From Pseudomonas frederiksbergensis (GTDB lineage: Bacteria; Pseudomonadota; Gammaproteobacteria; Pseudomonadales; Pseudomonadaceae), in assembly GCF_003732705.1 (NCBI RefSeq), contig NZ_MOBR01000042.1, positions 124,001 to 188,000 of the forward strand: a DNA stretch of 64,000 nt, written 5' to 3'. Positions within the stretch are counted from its first letter, which is position 1; every line of letters starts with the position of its first letter. Of this stretch, positions 1 to 7,606 are shown piece by piece. Both the position numbers and the translations under genes were made by a program. The notes under the pieces were generated by a model that was not told where the DNA came from, did not search any database, and saw only the letters and a program-made list of their open reading frames with translations.

Positions 1-1
1 G

Positions 2-55
2 CGCTTCATCTTTATCGGGCTCAAACACTGGCAAGGTTTGGGAAGCACCGAATAA
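2..55 (+). CDS. 3' end of an unidentified gene (partial)
   Basis: An open frame enters from the left edge and ends at TAA 53-55, giving the tail RFIFIGLKHWQGLGSTE. It is too short to identify. It does not resemble the usual end of UreC, the gene one might expect ahead of ureE. It could also be a chance open frame, because only 17 residues are visible. Confidence 0.3.
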   Translation, partial: RFIFIGLKHWQGLGSTE

Positions 56-59
56 CCCC

Positions 60-148
60 TGTGGGAGTGAGCTTGCTTGCGATGGCGATTGCCCATCCAA
101 ATATGTTGTGACGGCGAGGTCGCTATCGCGAGCAAGCTCGCTCCCACA
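60..148. repeat. REP doublet (REPIN-like) upstream of ureE
   Basis: Two inverted copies of the Pseudomonas REP motif face each other: GTGGGAGTGAGCTTGCTTGC on the left and GCGAGCAAGCTCGCTCCCAC on the right. Together they can form a long hairpin. The left arm has diverged slightly from the GTGGGAGCGAGC consensus. Confidence 0.85.
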
Positions 149-193
149 AAAAAAGCGACCGCGCCGCAAATCAGTGCATGAAAAATCCTTCAC

Positions 194-208
194 GCACCAA
201 TCTGATCC
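194..208 (+). promoter_or_regulatory. candidate NtrC-like site upstream of ureE
   Basis: GCACCAATCTGATCC matches the first half of the NtrC operator GCACCA-N3-TGGTGC exactly and the second half at four of six positions. It lies about 70 bp upstream of a sigma-54 promoter, a usual enhancer distance. The match is imperfect, so this is an inference supported mainly by its position. Confidence 0.35.
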
Positions 209-274
209 AAATCCCTGCAACATCTTGCAACAACTACTACTCTCCGACAGGGTTTTCCTACGCATCCCCCCGAT

Positions 275-290
275 TGGCAAGCCCCTTGCT
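275..290 (+). promoter_or_regulatory. candidate sigma-54 promoter of ureEFG
   Basis: TGGCAAGCCCCTTGCT matches the RpoN consensus TGGCACG-N4-TTGCW closely. The invariant GG (276-277) and GC (288-289) are separated by exactly 10 bp. A transcript would start near 301, leaving a leader of about 26 nt before ureE. Confidence 0.6.
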
Positions 291-326
291 CTAGCCTGAG
301 CATTGTCCTTTGCTGGAAGCTTTCCG

Positions 327-827
327 ATGCTGGTGATTCACCGCAGAATCGACCCTCAACCCGTCTGGGCCGCTGAGTTGCACCTGACCTTCGAAGCCCG
401 GAGCAAAAGCCGTTTGCGCTGTTTCAGTGCCGAACAGGAAGACGTCGGGTTGTTTCTGGAACGCGGTCAGCCACCGCTGTATGACGGCGAATGCCTACAG
501 GCCGAAGACGGACGCATCGTTCGCGTCTGCGCCCGCCCCGAACAACTGCTGCACGTCACCTGCGCCAACGCCTTCGAACTGACGCGCGCCGCTTATCACC
601 TCGGCAACCGCCACGTCGCCCTGCAAGTCGGTGACGGCTGGCTGCGTTTGCTTGACGACTACGTGCTCAAGGCCATGCTCGAACAGCTGGACGCCAAGGT
701 CGAAAACATCGAAGCCCCGTTCCAGCCGGAACACGGCGCCTACGGTGGCGGCCATCATCACTCGCGGCACGGCGACGAAGACTTCAACTATCCGCCGAAA
801 CTGCACCAGTTCGGCGTACGCCTATGA
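327..827 (+). CDS. ureE: urease accessory protein UreE
   Basis: Cytoplasmic nickel metallochaperone that delivers Ni2+ to the UreD-UreF-UreG assembly on apo-urease. The 166-residue product begins MLVIHRRID. It has the UreE fold pattern, with the conserved nickel-site segment around GNRHVALQV, and ends with the histidine-rich tail GGGHHHSRHGDED, which binds extra nickel. A TTG eight codons upstream is also open, but the ATG at 327 has GGAAG at 315-319 and gives the usual N-terminus. The stop overlaps ureF by ATGA, so the two are translationally coupled. The urease structural genes are not in the window. Transcription probably starts at the sigma-54 promoter at 275-290. Confidence 0.95.
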   Translation: MLVIHRRIDPQPVWAAELHLTFEARSKSRLRCFSAEQEDVGLFLERGQPPLYDGECLQAEDGRIVRVCARPEQLLHVTCANAFELTRAAYHLGNRHVALQVGDGWLRLLDDYVLKAMLEQLDAKVENIEAPFQPEHGAYGGGHHHSRHGDEDFNYPPKLHQFGVRL

Positions 828-1498
828 ACCCAGCCTGGGCGCTGCTGCGCTTGGCCAGTCCGCAATTGCCGATTGGCGGCTACAGCTATTCCCAAGGCTT
901 GGAAATGGCGGTGGATAACGGCCGGGTGACGGATGCCGACAGCGCCCGGCGCTGGATCAGCGATCAATTGTTGCTCAACCTCGCCCGCTTCGAAGCGCCG
1001 CTGCTGCTCGCCCACTGCACAGCGGCAGCAGAAGAAAACTGGGCTGAACTGCTGCAACGCTGCGAAGAACATCGCGCGAGCCGAGAAACCCGTGAGCTGC
1101 ACTCGGAAAGTCGGCAGATGGGTTATTCGTTGCAACAACTGCTCAACGGTTTGCCTGAACTTGATGCCCTCGCCCGGGCCTTTCTTGAACAACGCCCGGA
1201 ACCGCACTTGGCCCTCGGCTGGGCCTTGGCCGCTCGCGCCTGGGGGATAAGTCCGCAAGACGCCTTGGCCGCATGGCTTTGGAGTTGGCTGGAAAACCAA
1301 TTGGCGGTGCTGATGAAGACCCTGCCCCTGGGCCAGCAAGCCGCCCAGCGCCTGACCAGCCAACTGCTGCCTCTTCTGCAGGAAGCCCAGCAAAACGCTA
1401 TCCGAATCCACCCCGAACACTTTGGCAGCGCCGCTTTCGGCCTGTCCCTGGCATGCATGGCCCATGAGCGCCAGTACAGCCGCCTCTTTCGCTCTTAG
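824..1498 (+). CDS. ureF: urease accessory protein UreF
   Basis: Part of the UreD-UreF-UreG chaperone that opens apo-urease for nickel and CO2 insertion, and acts as a checkpoint on UreG GTP hydrolysis. The 224-residue product is all-alpha in character. It carries the family N-terminal signature SPQLPIGGYSYSQGLE at about residues 13-28 and ends in a conserved basic tail (HERQYSRLFRS). It overlaps ureE by 4 bp and is followed after 23 bp by ureG. Confidence 0.95.
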   Translation: MNPAWALLRLASPQLPIGGYSYSQGLEMAVDNGRVTDADSARRWISDQLLLNLARFEAPLLLAHCTAAAEENWAELLQRCEEHRASRETRELHSESRQMGYSLQQLLNGLPELDALARAFLEQRPEPHLALGWALAARAWGISPQDALAAWLWSWLENQLAVLMKTLPLGQQAAQRLTSQLLPLLQEAQQNAIRIHPEHFGSAAFGLSLACMAHERQYSRLFRS

Positions 1499-1521
1499 GG
1501 CTTTTTATTTTGGAGAACCAT

Positions 1522-2136
1522 ATGAACACACAACCTCTGCGCGTCGGCATCGGCGGCCCGGTCGGTTCCGGCAAAACCGCACTGACCCTGGCTCTGTGCC
1601 TGGCCCTGCGCGACCGCTACAACCTGGCGGTGGTGACCAACGACATCTACACCCGCGAAGACGCCGACTTCCTGGTGCGCAATGAAGCATTGGCACCGGA
1701 ACGCATCATCGGTGTGGAAACCGGCGGTTGCCCGCACACGGCGATCCGTGAAGACGCCTCGATCAACCTCGAAGCCGTGGACCAGTTGAACCGGCGCTTT
1801 CCGGGGCTGGACCTGATTATTGTCGAGTCCGGTGGCGACAACCTCTCGGCGACGTTTAGCCCCGAATTGTCCGACCTGACCATCTACGTGATCGACGTCT
1901 CCGCCGGTGACAAGCTGCCGCGCAAGGGCGGGCCGGGGATCTGTAAATCCGATTTGCTGGTGATCAACAAAGTCGACCTGGCGCCCCTCGTCGGTGCATC
2001 GCTGGAGTTAATGGACAGCGACACCAAGCGGATGCGCAACGGCAAGCCGTTTGTCTTCAGCAACCAGAAGACCGGCCTGGGCCTGGAAGAAATCATTGCC
2101 TTCATCGAACGCCAGGGCCTGCTGACCGCGGCCTGA
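1522..2136 (+). CDS. ureG: urease accessory GTPase UreG
   Basis: SIMIBI-class GTPase that powers nickel transfer into urease. The P-loop GGPVGSGKTAL is near residues 11-21, the metal-binding CPH motif is in ETGGCPHTAIRED, and the NKVDLAPLVG segment is the base-recognition motif. The product is 204 residues, the standard UreG length. The upstream in-frame TTG at 1510 is rejected because the ATG at 1522 is preceded by GGAG at 1512-1515 at normal spacing. Confidence 0.96.
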   Translation: MNTQPLRVGIGGPVGSGKTALTLALCLALRDRYNLAVVTNDIYTREDADFLVRNEALAPERIIGVETGGCPHTAIREDASINLEAVDQLNRRFPGLDLIIVESGGDNLSATFSPELSDLTIYVIDVSAGDKLPRKGGPGICKSDLLVINKVDLAPLVGASLELMDSDTKRMRNGKPFVFSNQKTGLGLEEIIAFIERQGLLTAA

Positions 2137-2165
2137 TCACGACTTATCAACAAGGAAGCTTATCC

Positions 2166-2738
2166 ATGACACTGAAACGCATCCTGGGCGCAATGGCCCT
2201 GCTGCTGACCCCGGCCATCGCCTTCGCGCACCCAGGCCACGGCGACAATGGTTTGATCGCCGGTATCAGCCACCCGATTGGCGGCATTGATCACCTGCTG
2301 GCGATGGTCGCGGTGGGTTTGTGGGCCGCGCAGCAAAAAGGCGCGGCGCGCTGGGCACTGCCCTGCACGTTCGTCGGCACCATGCTGATCGGCGGTTTGC
2401 TTGGGTTTGAAGGGCTGAACCTGCCGGCGCTGGAAAGCGGGATTGCTGCGTCGGTGCTGGCGCTGGGTCTGGCGGTAGCGTTGGCGGTGCGTCCACCGTT
2501 GAGCGTGGCGGTAGGGGCGACGGCGTTGTTTGCGCTGTTCCATGGCGTGGCCCATGGCCTGGAATTGCCGGCCATGTCGAGCCCTTGGGCGTATGCCGCA
2601 GGGTTTGTGGCGGCGACGGCGGCGTTGCACGCGGCTGGATATGCCGTGGTTCGCGTGCTGCCTCAGGCGGCGGCGCCGTTGATTCGTGTTGCTGGCGCGG
2701 CTTCGGCGGCGACTGGGGTTTGGTTGCTGGCGGGCTAA
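2166..2738 (+). CDS. hupE: HupE/UreJ family nickel permease
   Basis: Membrane protein that probably imports nickel for urease. The 190-residue product begins with a cleavable signal peptide (MTLKRILGAMALLLTPAIAFA) followed by HPGHGDN. The conserved HPIGGIDHLLAMVAVGLWA motif follows, whose His and Asp residues are thought to bind nickel, and then five to six hydrophobic helices. It lies 29 bp after ureG in the same direction, so it is probably the last gene of the urease accessory operon. A GATCGTTCCC element starts 10 bp after its stop. Confidence 0.9.
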   Translation: MTLKRILGAMALLLTPAIAFAHPGHGDNGLIAGISHPIGGIDHLLAMVAVGLWAAQQKGAARWALPCTFVGTMLIGGLLGFEGLNLPALESGIAASVLALGLAVALAVRPPLSVAVGATALFALFHGVAHGLELPAMSSPWAYAAGFVAATAALHAAGYAVVRVLPQAAAPLIRVAGAASAATGVWLLAG

Positions 2739-2747
2739 GCACCCAGA

Positions 2748-2858
2748 GATCGTTCCCACGCTCTGCGTGGGAATGCCGCCCGGGACGCTCCGCGTCCCAT
2801 CCAGAGCCGAACGCAGAGCGTCCGTTGAGGCATTCCCACGCAGAGCGTGGGAACGATC
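2748..2858. repeat. GATCGTTCCCACGC palindromic element, copy 1
   Basis: A 111-bp element bounded by GATCGTTCCCACGC and its inverse GCGTGGGAACGATC. An internal second inverted pair (GGGACGCTCCGCGTCCC against ACGCAGAGCGTCC) lies inside. Other copies are at 13665, 22140 and 29152. It has no coding content and can fold into a long nested hairpin. Confidence 0.85.
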
Positions 2859-2916
2859 GGAGCACTCACTCTGCTACCATGTCGCGCAATCGCCCCTGCC
2901 GTGACGACGCCAGCCA

Positions 2917-4044
2917 ATGCCGCCTGTTTCTCGCTCTGCCTCCCAGCCCGAATTGACCACCCTGTTCGCCTCAGTGCAACAGCACTTCCAGGACGTGATC
3001 GTGCCGCTCTGGCAAGGCCCCGGCTGGAATGCCGAAATGGCGCTGCCGTATGAAGCGCTGGACGCCGAGCACCAACCGCTGCCGCCGCAACGCTACCGCG
3101 CCATGGCCTGCGCCCGTCAGCTGTATGTGTTTTCGAGCCTGATCGGCCAGGTGCCGGCTGCCGAAGAACGCGCGGCGGCGCTGTTCCGCTCCTTGCAGCA
3201 GCACTTTCACGATGCCGAGCACGGTGGCTGGTTCTACAGCATCGACCCGCAAGGCGCGCCGCTGGATCAGCGCAAAGACCTCTACACCCACGCCTTCATC
3301 CTGTTCGCTTGCGCCCATTACTGGGACAAGGTTCGTGAGCCGTTGGTGGAGTCGGTGCTCAATGCCGCACTGGAAGTCGTGGCCCAGCGCTTCGCCACGG
3401 ACGACGGTCTGTACGAAGCTTGCCTGGAGCGTGACTGGTCTTCACTCCAGACCGGGCCGTTGCAGAACCCGCTGATGCATTTGGCCGAAGCCTTCCTCGC
3501 CACCCTTTCGGTGCGCGAAGACGCTGGCGCCCAAGGCGCGCTCGTGGAGTTATGCACAGCGATGCAGAAACACTTCATCGATCCGCAGACCGGTGCGCTG
3601 ATGGAAAAACCGCTGGGGGCTGTGGATAACTGGTTTGAACCGGGGCATCAGTTCGAATGGTATTTCCTGCTGGAATCCTCGCCATTGCTGCGTGGATCGA
3701 AGCTGCATGCCTCGCTGGATCGAGCCTTCGCTTTCACTGAGCAATTGGGGGTCGATCCACAGACCAGCGCTGTTCGAGCGATGCTCGACCTGGATGGCCG
3801 CCCGAAAGATGGCACCGAAAGAATCTGGGCCCAGGCTGAATACCTGCGGGCATTGACCTTGCGGCCCGACAGCGAAGCGGCTGTGCTGCGCCAATTGCAG
3901 GCGTTGCAGCAGCGGTTTCTGCATGTTGGGGGTTGGTATGAGTGCCGTGATGCCGAGGGTGAAGTCAGCCGTAAGGACATGCCTTCGACCACGCCTTATC
4001 ACTTGGCGACTTGTTATCGTGGGTTGGTTGAATATTTGCGCTGA
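2917..4044 (+). CDS. AGE-family N-acylglucosamine 2-epimerase/isomerase
   Basis: The 375-residue product resembles the (alpha/alpha)6-barrel AGE superfamily, which includes N-acylglucosamine 2-epimerases, mannose isomerases and YihS-type aldose-ketose isomerases. Family features include the segments KDLYTHAFILFACAHY (about 114-129), FEPGHQFEWYFLL (about 241-253) with the active-site histidine, and RIWAQAEYLRAL (about 304-315). The exact sugar substrate cannot be read from sequence. The start at 2917 has only a weak ribosome-binding site. It sits alone between a palindromic element and a REP element, so context does not indicate a pathway. Confidence 0.8.
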   Translation: MPPVSRSASQPELTTLFASVQQHFQDVIVPLWQGPGWNAEMALPYEALDAEHQPLPPQRYRAMACARQLYVFSSLIGQVPAAEERAAALFRSLQQHFHDAEHGGWFYSIDPQGAPLDQRKDLYTHAFILFACAHYWDKVREPLVESVLNAALEVVAQRFATDDGLYEACLERDWSSLQTGPLQNPLMHLAEAFLATLSVREDAGAQGALVELCTAMQKHFIDPQTGALMEKPLGAVDNWFEPGHQFEWYFLLESSPLLRGSKLHASLDRAFAFTEQLGVDPQTSAVRAMLDLDGRPKDGTERIWAQAEYLRALTLRPDSEAAVLRQLQALQQRFLHVGGWYECRDAEGEVSRKDMPSTTPYHLATCYRGLVEYLR

Positions 4045-4052
4045 GTTCGAGA

Positions 4053-4138
4053 TCGCTTTCGCGGGCAAGCCTCGCTCCTACAGGGGATCACCGAACCTGT
4101 AGGAGCGAGCGGTGCGACGATTCGACTTGCCCGCGAAG
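4053..4138. repeat. REP doublet between AGE epimerase and CDF genes
   Basis: Inverted REP arms (TTCGCGGGCAAGCCTCGCTC and GTAGGAGCGAGC...CTTGCCCGCGAA). The right arm is interrupted by the insert GGTGCGACGATTCGA, a degenerate variant. The doublet lies between convergent genes. Confidence 0.75.
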
Positions 4139-4164
4139 AGGCCCTCAAATCGGTCACCGTCTAA

Positions 4165-5070
4165 TCAGGCAATCCACTTCCGATCCCCGGTAAAACTGAT
4201 GGTCAACCATCGCGCCGCATCCGCCTGACTCAGCTTTGCGGAAATCTCCTCACGCAGTTCATCCAGTTGCCCCACGCTTTCCAGTCGGTAATCCGCCGGC
4301 AACACCACGTGAATCTCGATAAACCGCGCCCGGCCGTGCTTCTGCACGTAGGAGCTGTAGTCGTCGAAACCATGCTCGGCCTTGGCCGCGTCCATCACCT
4401 GGCGCACTTTGTCGTCCAGTTGATCCGGGGCAATCCCCAGCACATCGCGCAGCGCCGGACGCAGGATCTTGAAGGCCGGCGGCAGCATGCTCAGGGCCAG
4501 CAGAATCAGGATCAACGGGTCGACGTAGACCGCCCACTGGCCGTAACCCTGGGACTTGAGCAACAGCGCGGTGAGGAAACTCACCAGCAAACCCACAGAA
4601 AGCATCGCGTCCACCAGCCAACTGATGTTGTCGAACTGGATCAGCGTCGATTTGAGCTTGCGATTGCGATGACGAACGTAGAAGAAATACGCGAACTCGA
4701 TGACGGTGAACACCGCCGCGTAGAGGATCACCAACCCCAACTCGATCTCGCGGCCGCCATTGATGATGCCGAACACGCCGTTGAGAAAGGCATAGATAGC
4801 GATCAAGCACAGGAAGCTGCCTTCGATCAGCAACACCATGGGTTCCAGATGCCAGAAGCCGAACTGGAAACGGTGGTTACTTTCTTTGGCGATCAGCTTG
4901 GCAGTGATCAGCATCAGGACCTTGATGAAGGTCGCGATCAACGAGAAAAAACCATCGAACAGGATGGATTGGGCCCCCGAAACAAAACCGGTGACGATCC
5001 CGGCGATCGCCACGGCGAACATCAGGATGGTCGATTGTTTGAGCAGTGACTGCTCACCTCGGTTACTCAC
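4165..5070 (-). CDS. cation diffusion facilitator (CDF) family transporter
   Basis: Inner-membrane proton-driven exporter of divalent metals. The 301-residue product has about six hydrophobic helices. The first segment holds the substrate motif SILFDGFFSL (about residues 35-44) and a later helix carries WLVDAMLS (about 150-157), which correspond to the metal-site Asp positions of CDF helices II and V. A cytosolic C-terminal ferredoxin-like domain (VRQVMDAAKAEHGFDDYSSY onwards) follows. The metal is unknown. Motif spacing is unlike FieF/ZitB and closer to the distant CDF subgroup. It is a single gene between REP elements. Confidence 0.85.
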   Translation of the reverse strand: MSNRGEQSLLKQSTILMFAVAIAGIVTGFVSGAQSILFDGFFSLIATFIKVLMLITAKLIAKESNHRFQFGFWHLEPMVLLIEGSFLCLIAIYAFLNGVFGIINGGREIELGLVILYAAVFTVIEFAYFFYVRHRNRKLKSTLIQFDNISWLVDAMLSVGLLVSFLTALLLKSQGYGQWAVYVDPLILILLALSMLPPAFKILRPALRDVLGIAPDQLDDKVRQVMDAAKAEHGFDDYSSYVQKHGRARFIEIHVVLPADYRLESVGQLDELREEISAKLSQADAARWLTISFTGDRKWIA

Positions 5071-5162
5071 GTAGCCTCCTCTGAAAACCCTGGAAACCGC
5101 GGGGTGCGGTGGGGTTGTTGGGAGGGGAGTCTACCTGATGTGCTGTTGTTGCCTGTGATGGC

Positions 5163-5259
5163 CCTATCGCGAGCAAGCTTTGCTCCTACAGGTTTTGTGT
5201 CGTGCGCCGGAAATGGGCACGACACAAAACCTGTAGGAGCAAGGCTTGCCCGCGATGGC
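5163..5259. repeat. REP doublet with a long palindromic spacer
   Basis: REP arms GCGAGCAAGCTTTGCTCCTAC and its inverse flank a spacer that is itself an inverted repeat: GGTTTTGTGTCGTGC and GCACGACACAAAACC, 15-bp perfect arms. The whole element can fold into one continuous hairpin. Confidence 0.8.
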
Positions 5260-5271
5260 CGTTACGCGGTC

Positions 5272-6042
5272 TTACGCCTTGCCACCATTACGCTCAATGG
5301 AGAACCCAGCCCAGGTCTGGCTCACCGGCATCAGTTCGAGGCTGTTGATGTTGATGTGCGCCGGCGCATTCAGCACCCAGAAGATGGTGTCGGCAATGTC
5401 CTGCGGCTGGATCGGCTCGGCACCGGCGTAGGTGGCGTTGTAACGCTCCTGGTCACCGGCGAAGCGCACCAGGGAGAACTCGCTTTCGCACAGGCCCGGC
5501 TCGATGTTGCTGACGCGTACGCCCGTGCCTTGCAGGTCGCAGCGCAGGTTCAGGGAGAACTGTTTGACGAACGCCTTGCTCGCGCCGTACACGTGGCTGC
5601 CCGGGTACGGGTAGTTGCCGGCGATGGAGCCGAGGTTGACGATGCCGGCACCACGACCGTGGGCGATCAGGCGCGGCAGTAGCAGGCGAGTGCTGTACAT
5701 CAGGCCTTTGATGTTGGTATCGACCATGGTGTCCCAGTCGTCCAGATCGCACTTGGGCGCCGGGTCCACACCCAGGGCCAGGCCCGCGTTGTTGATCAGC
5801 CCGCGCAGCTTGGCGAAGGACGGCGGCAGGTTGGCGATCGCCTCCTCCATGGCCTTGCGATCACGCACGTCGAGCACCAGGCCATGGACCTCGGTCTGCT
5901 TCGACAACTCGGCGCACAGGGCATTGAGGCGCTCTTCACGACGGCCGGTCAGCACCAGTTTCCAGCCAGCCTCGGCAAAACGACGGGCACAGGCTTCGCC
6001 AAAACCGGACGTCGCGCCGGTGATAAACAGGGTGTTGGACAT
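5272..6042 (-). CDS. ydfG: YdfG-type NADP-dependent short-chain dehydrogenase
   Basis: Oxidises short 3-hydroxy acids such as L-allo-threonine, serine and 3-hydroxypropionate with NADP+; in pyrimidine catabolism the homologue reduces malonic semialdehyde. The 256-residue product has the Rossmann motif TGATSGFG (about residues 7-14), NNAG (about 86-89), and the catalytic Ser-Tyr-Lys set in LGSIAGNYPYPGSHVYGASK. The C-terminal INSLELMPVSQTWAGFSIER is typical of YdfG rather than other SDRs. The ATG at 6042 is preferred over an upstream start because AAGGAG sits 7 nt before it. Confidence 0.9.
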   Translation of the reverse strand: MSNTLFITGATSGFGEACARRFAEAGWKLVLTGRREERLNALCAELSKQTEVHGLVLDVRDRKAMEEAIANLPPSFAKLRGLINNAGLALGVDPAPKCDLDDWDTMVDTNIKGLMYSTRLLLPRLIAHGRGAGIVNLGSIAGNYPYPGSHVYGASKAFVKQFSLNLRCDLQGTGVRVSNIEPGLCESEFSLVRFAGDQERYNATYAGAEPIQPQDIADTIFWVLNAPAHININSLELMPVSQTWAGFSIERNGGKA

Positions 6043-6720
6043 CGTGTTCTCCTTGCTTCGGCTGATCGCAGCCATTGGAATAGAAAATCAGCCGCCAGCA
6101 TGCCCGGCGCGGCGCTGACCGGCAACCTCGTTTCCCGGTGTTTTCTGTACAAAAAACAACCAGCCGAAGCGGCGCCTTATACCCCGTGGCTTGCAGCCAT
6201 GTGCGCGCACGTTATCCACAGGCCGGTCCACAGTCTTTGGGGGCAAGTGCAAAAGCTGGAAGCCGCTGTGTATAAGGCTTTGCGAGCAGAATAGAAACTT
6301 TTTTGCTTGACCCTCAAGGGCCCGCCGTGTAGCTCATGGCATTTTGCACGATCTCCTGCGCAAACAGACGATGGCGCCAAGCCAGCAACGACGGCCCTCA
6401 GCCGAGTCTTTCCAGAGTTTAACCACAGACTTATCCACAGGCTGGCGCACCTTGAATCTGGCGCATTTGACCCACAACAAAAAGGTTGACAACGGCAGCT
6501 AATGGTCCCGGAAAAACGCCTGATCAAAAAACAACCACACGTCTGAAAGCCACGGTTTAAAAGGCGTCCAGCCAGCTACTCCCACGTTATTCACAGCCAG
6601 CTCCACAGCAAACGGGGACAAGTCAAAACTGTGACAAAACAACTATTTGCAGCGGCTTTATGTCGCGGTTTCAGAGCTTGCGAATATTGTTTTCCACAAT
6701 TTCCCGAAAGCCCACACAGA

Positions 6721-6818
6721 CCCCTTGTGGGAGCGAGCCTGCTCGCGAAAGCGGTGGGTCAGATATCTCAATGTGGAGGCAGATATCGCTTTCGCGAGCA
6801 GGCTCGCTCCCACAGGGG
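6721..6818. repeat. REP doublet downstream of livF
   Basis: CCCCTTGTGGGAGCGAGCCT and the inverse AGGCTCGCTCCCACAGGGG flank a spacer with its own short inverted repeat (CAGATATC). It is a clean, little-diverged REPIN-type pair. Confidence 0.85.
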
Positions 6819-6840
6819 ATGGTGGTGAATTGAAGGCGTA

Positions 6841-6871
6841 AAAAAGCCCCGGCGATTGCGCGCCGGGGCTG
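6841..6871 (-). terminator. rho-independent terminator of the liv operon
   Basis: Read on the minus strand, AGCCCCGGCG and CGCCGGGGCT form a 10-bp stem with a 6-nt loop, followed by TTTTTT. It lies 19 bp after the livF stop. Confidence 0.9.
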
Positions 6872-6889
6872 TGTGTTTCTCAGTCGAAC

Positions 6890-7606
6890 TCAGTGCCCGC
6901 CAAGATAAGCGTTACGCACCTCTTCGTTCACCAGCAGCTCCTTGCCGGTGCCTGTGAGGCGAATCTCGCCGTTGACCATCACGTACGCCCGGTCCGAGAG
7001 TTTGAGCGCGTGGTTGGCGTTCTGCTCGACCAGGAAGATGGTCATACCGGTCTTGGCCAGTTCCCGCAGAGTGGCGAAGATCTGTTTCACCACAATCGGC
7101 GCCAGTCCCAGGCTCGGCTCATCGAGCAGCAGCAGTTTCGGCCGGCTCATCAGTGCACGGGCGATGGCGAGCATTTGCTGCTCGCCGCCAGACATGGTCA
7201 TGGCCCGCTGGGTACGCCGCTCTTCGAGCCGTGGAAACAGCTCGAACATGCGCTGCATGTCTTCCTTGGCGTACTTGTCGCCAATCGGAATGGTGCCCAT
7301 CAACAGGTTTTCCTCGACGGTCATGTCGGGGAACACCCGCCGCCCTTCCGGCGACTGCGCGATGCCGTGGGACGCGATGTAGTGGGACGACTTGTGGGTG
7401 ATGTCCACACCCTGATAGATGATCTGCCCGTCAGCCGCCCGGGGCTGGCCGAAGATCGACATCAGCAGGGTCGACTTGCCGGCGCCGTTGGAGCCGATCA
7501 GGCTCACGGTTTCGCCTTCGTTGATGTGCAGCGAGACTTTCTTCAGGGCCTGGATCGGCCCGTAAAACACGTCCAGATCCTTCAATTCGAGGATGGGTTG
7601 GCTCAT
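6890..7606 (-). CDS. livF: branched-chain amino acid ABC transporter ATPase LivF
   Basis: One of the two cytoplasmic ATPases that energise branched-chain amino acid import. The 238-residue product has Walker A GSNGAGKST (38-46), the ABC signature MSGGEQQ and Walker B LLLLDEPSLGLAP. The ending, with little beyond the core ABC domain, is typical of LivF/BraG. It overlaps livG by ATGA and is the last gene of livKHMGF, followed directly by the operon terminator. Confidence 0.95.
   Translation of the reverse strand: MSQPILELKDLDVFYGPIQALKKVSLHINEGETVSLIGSNGAGKSTLLMSIFGQPRAADGQIIYQGVDITHKSSHYIASHGIAQSPEGRRVFPDMTVEENLLMGTIPIGDKYAKEDMQRMFELFPRLEERRTQRAMTMSGGEQQMLAIARALMSRPKLLLLDEPSLGLAPIVVKQIFATLRELAKTGMTIFLVEQNANHALKLSDRAYVMVNGEIRLTGTGKELLVNEEVRNAYLGGH

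Larger units (their letters stand above)
6043..6889. other. non-coding region with DnaA-box cluster
   Basis: This 847-bp gap between ydfG and livF holds no convincing gene. It contains five matches to the DnaA box TTWTNCACA: 6212-6220, 6267-6275 (minus strand, TTATACACA), 6431-6439, 6587-6595 (TTATTCACA) and 6690-6698 (TTTTCCACA). A REP doublet is at 6721-6818 and the livF terminator at its right end. The DnaA boxes are not near dnaA, dnaN or rpmH, none of which is in the window. Confidence 0.7.

Noticed and set aside
2585..2956. Open frames running through the GATCGTTCCC elements (2585-2956 and similar at 13591-13776 and 22138-23271)
   Set aside because: They read through palindromic repeats and out of phase with hupE, amaA or the transglutaminase gene; no conserved protein is encoded.
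6177..6841. Small frames in the ydfG-livF gap
   Set aside because: They cover DnaA boxes and a REP doublet, lack ribosome-binding sites and have no similarity to any family I know.
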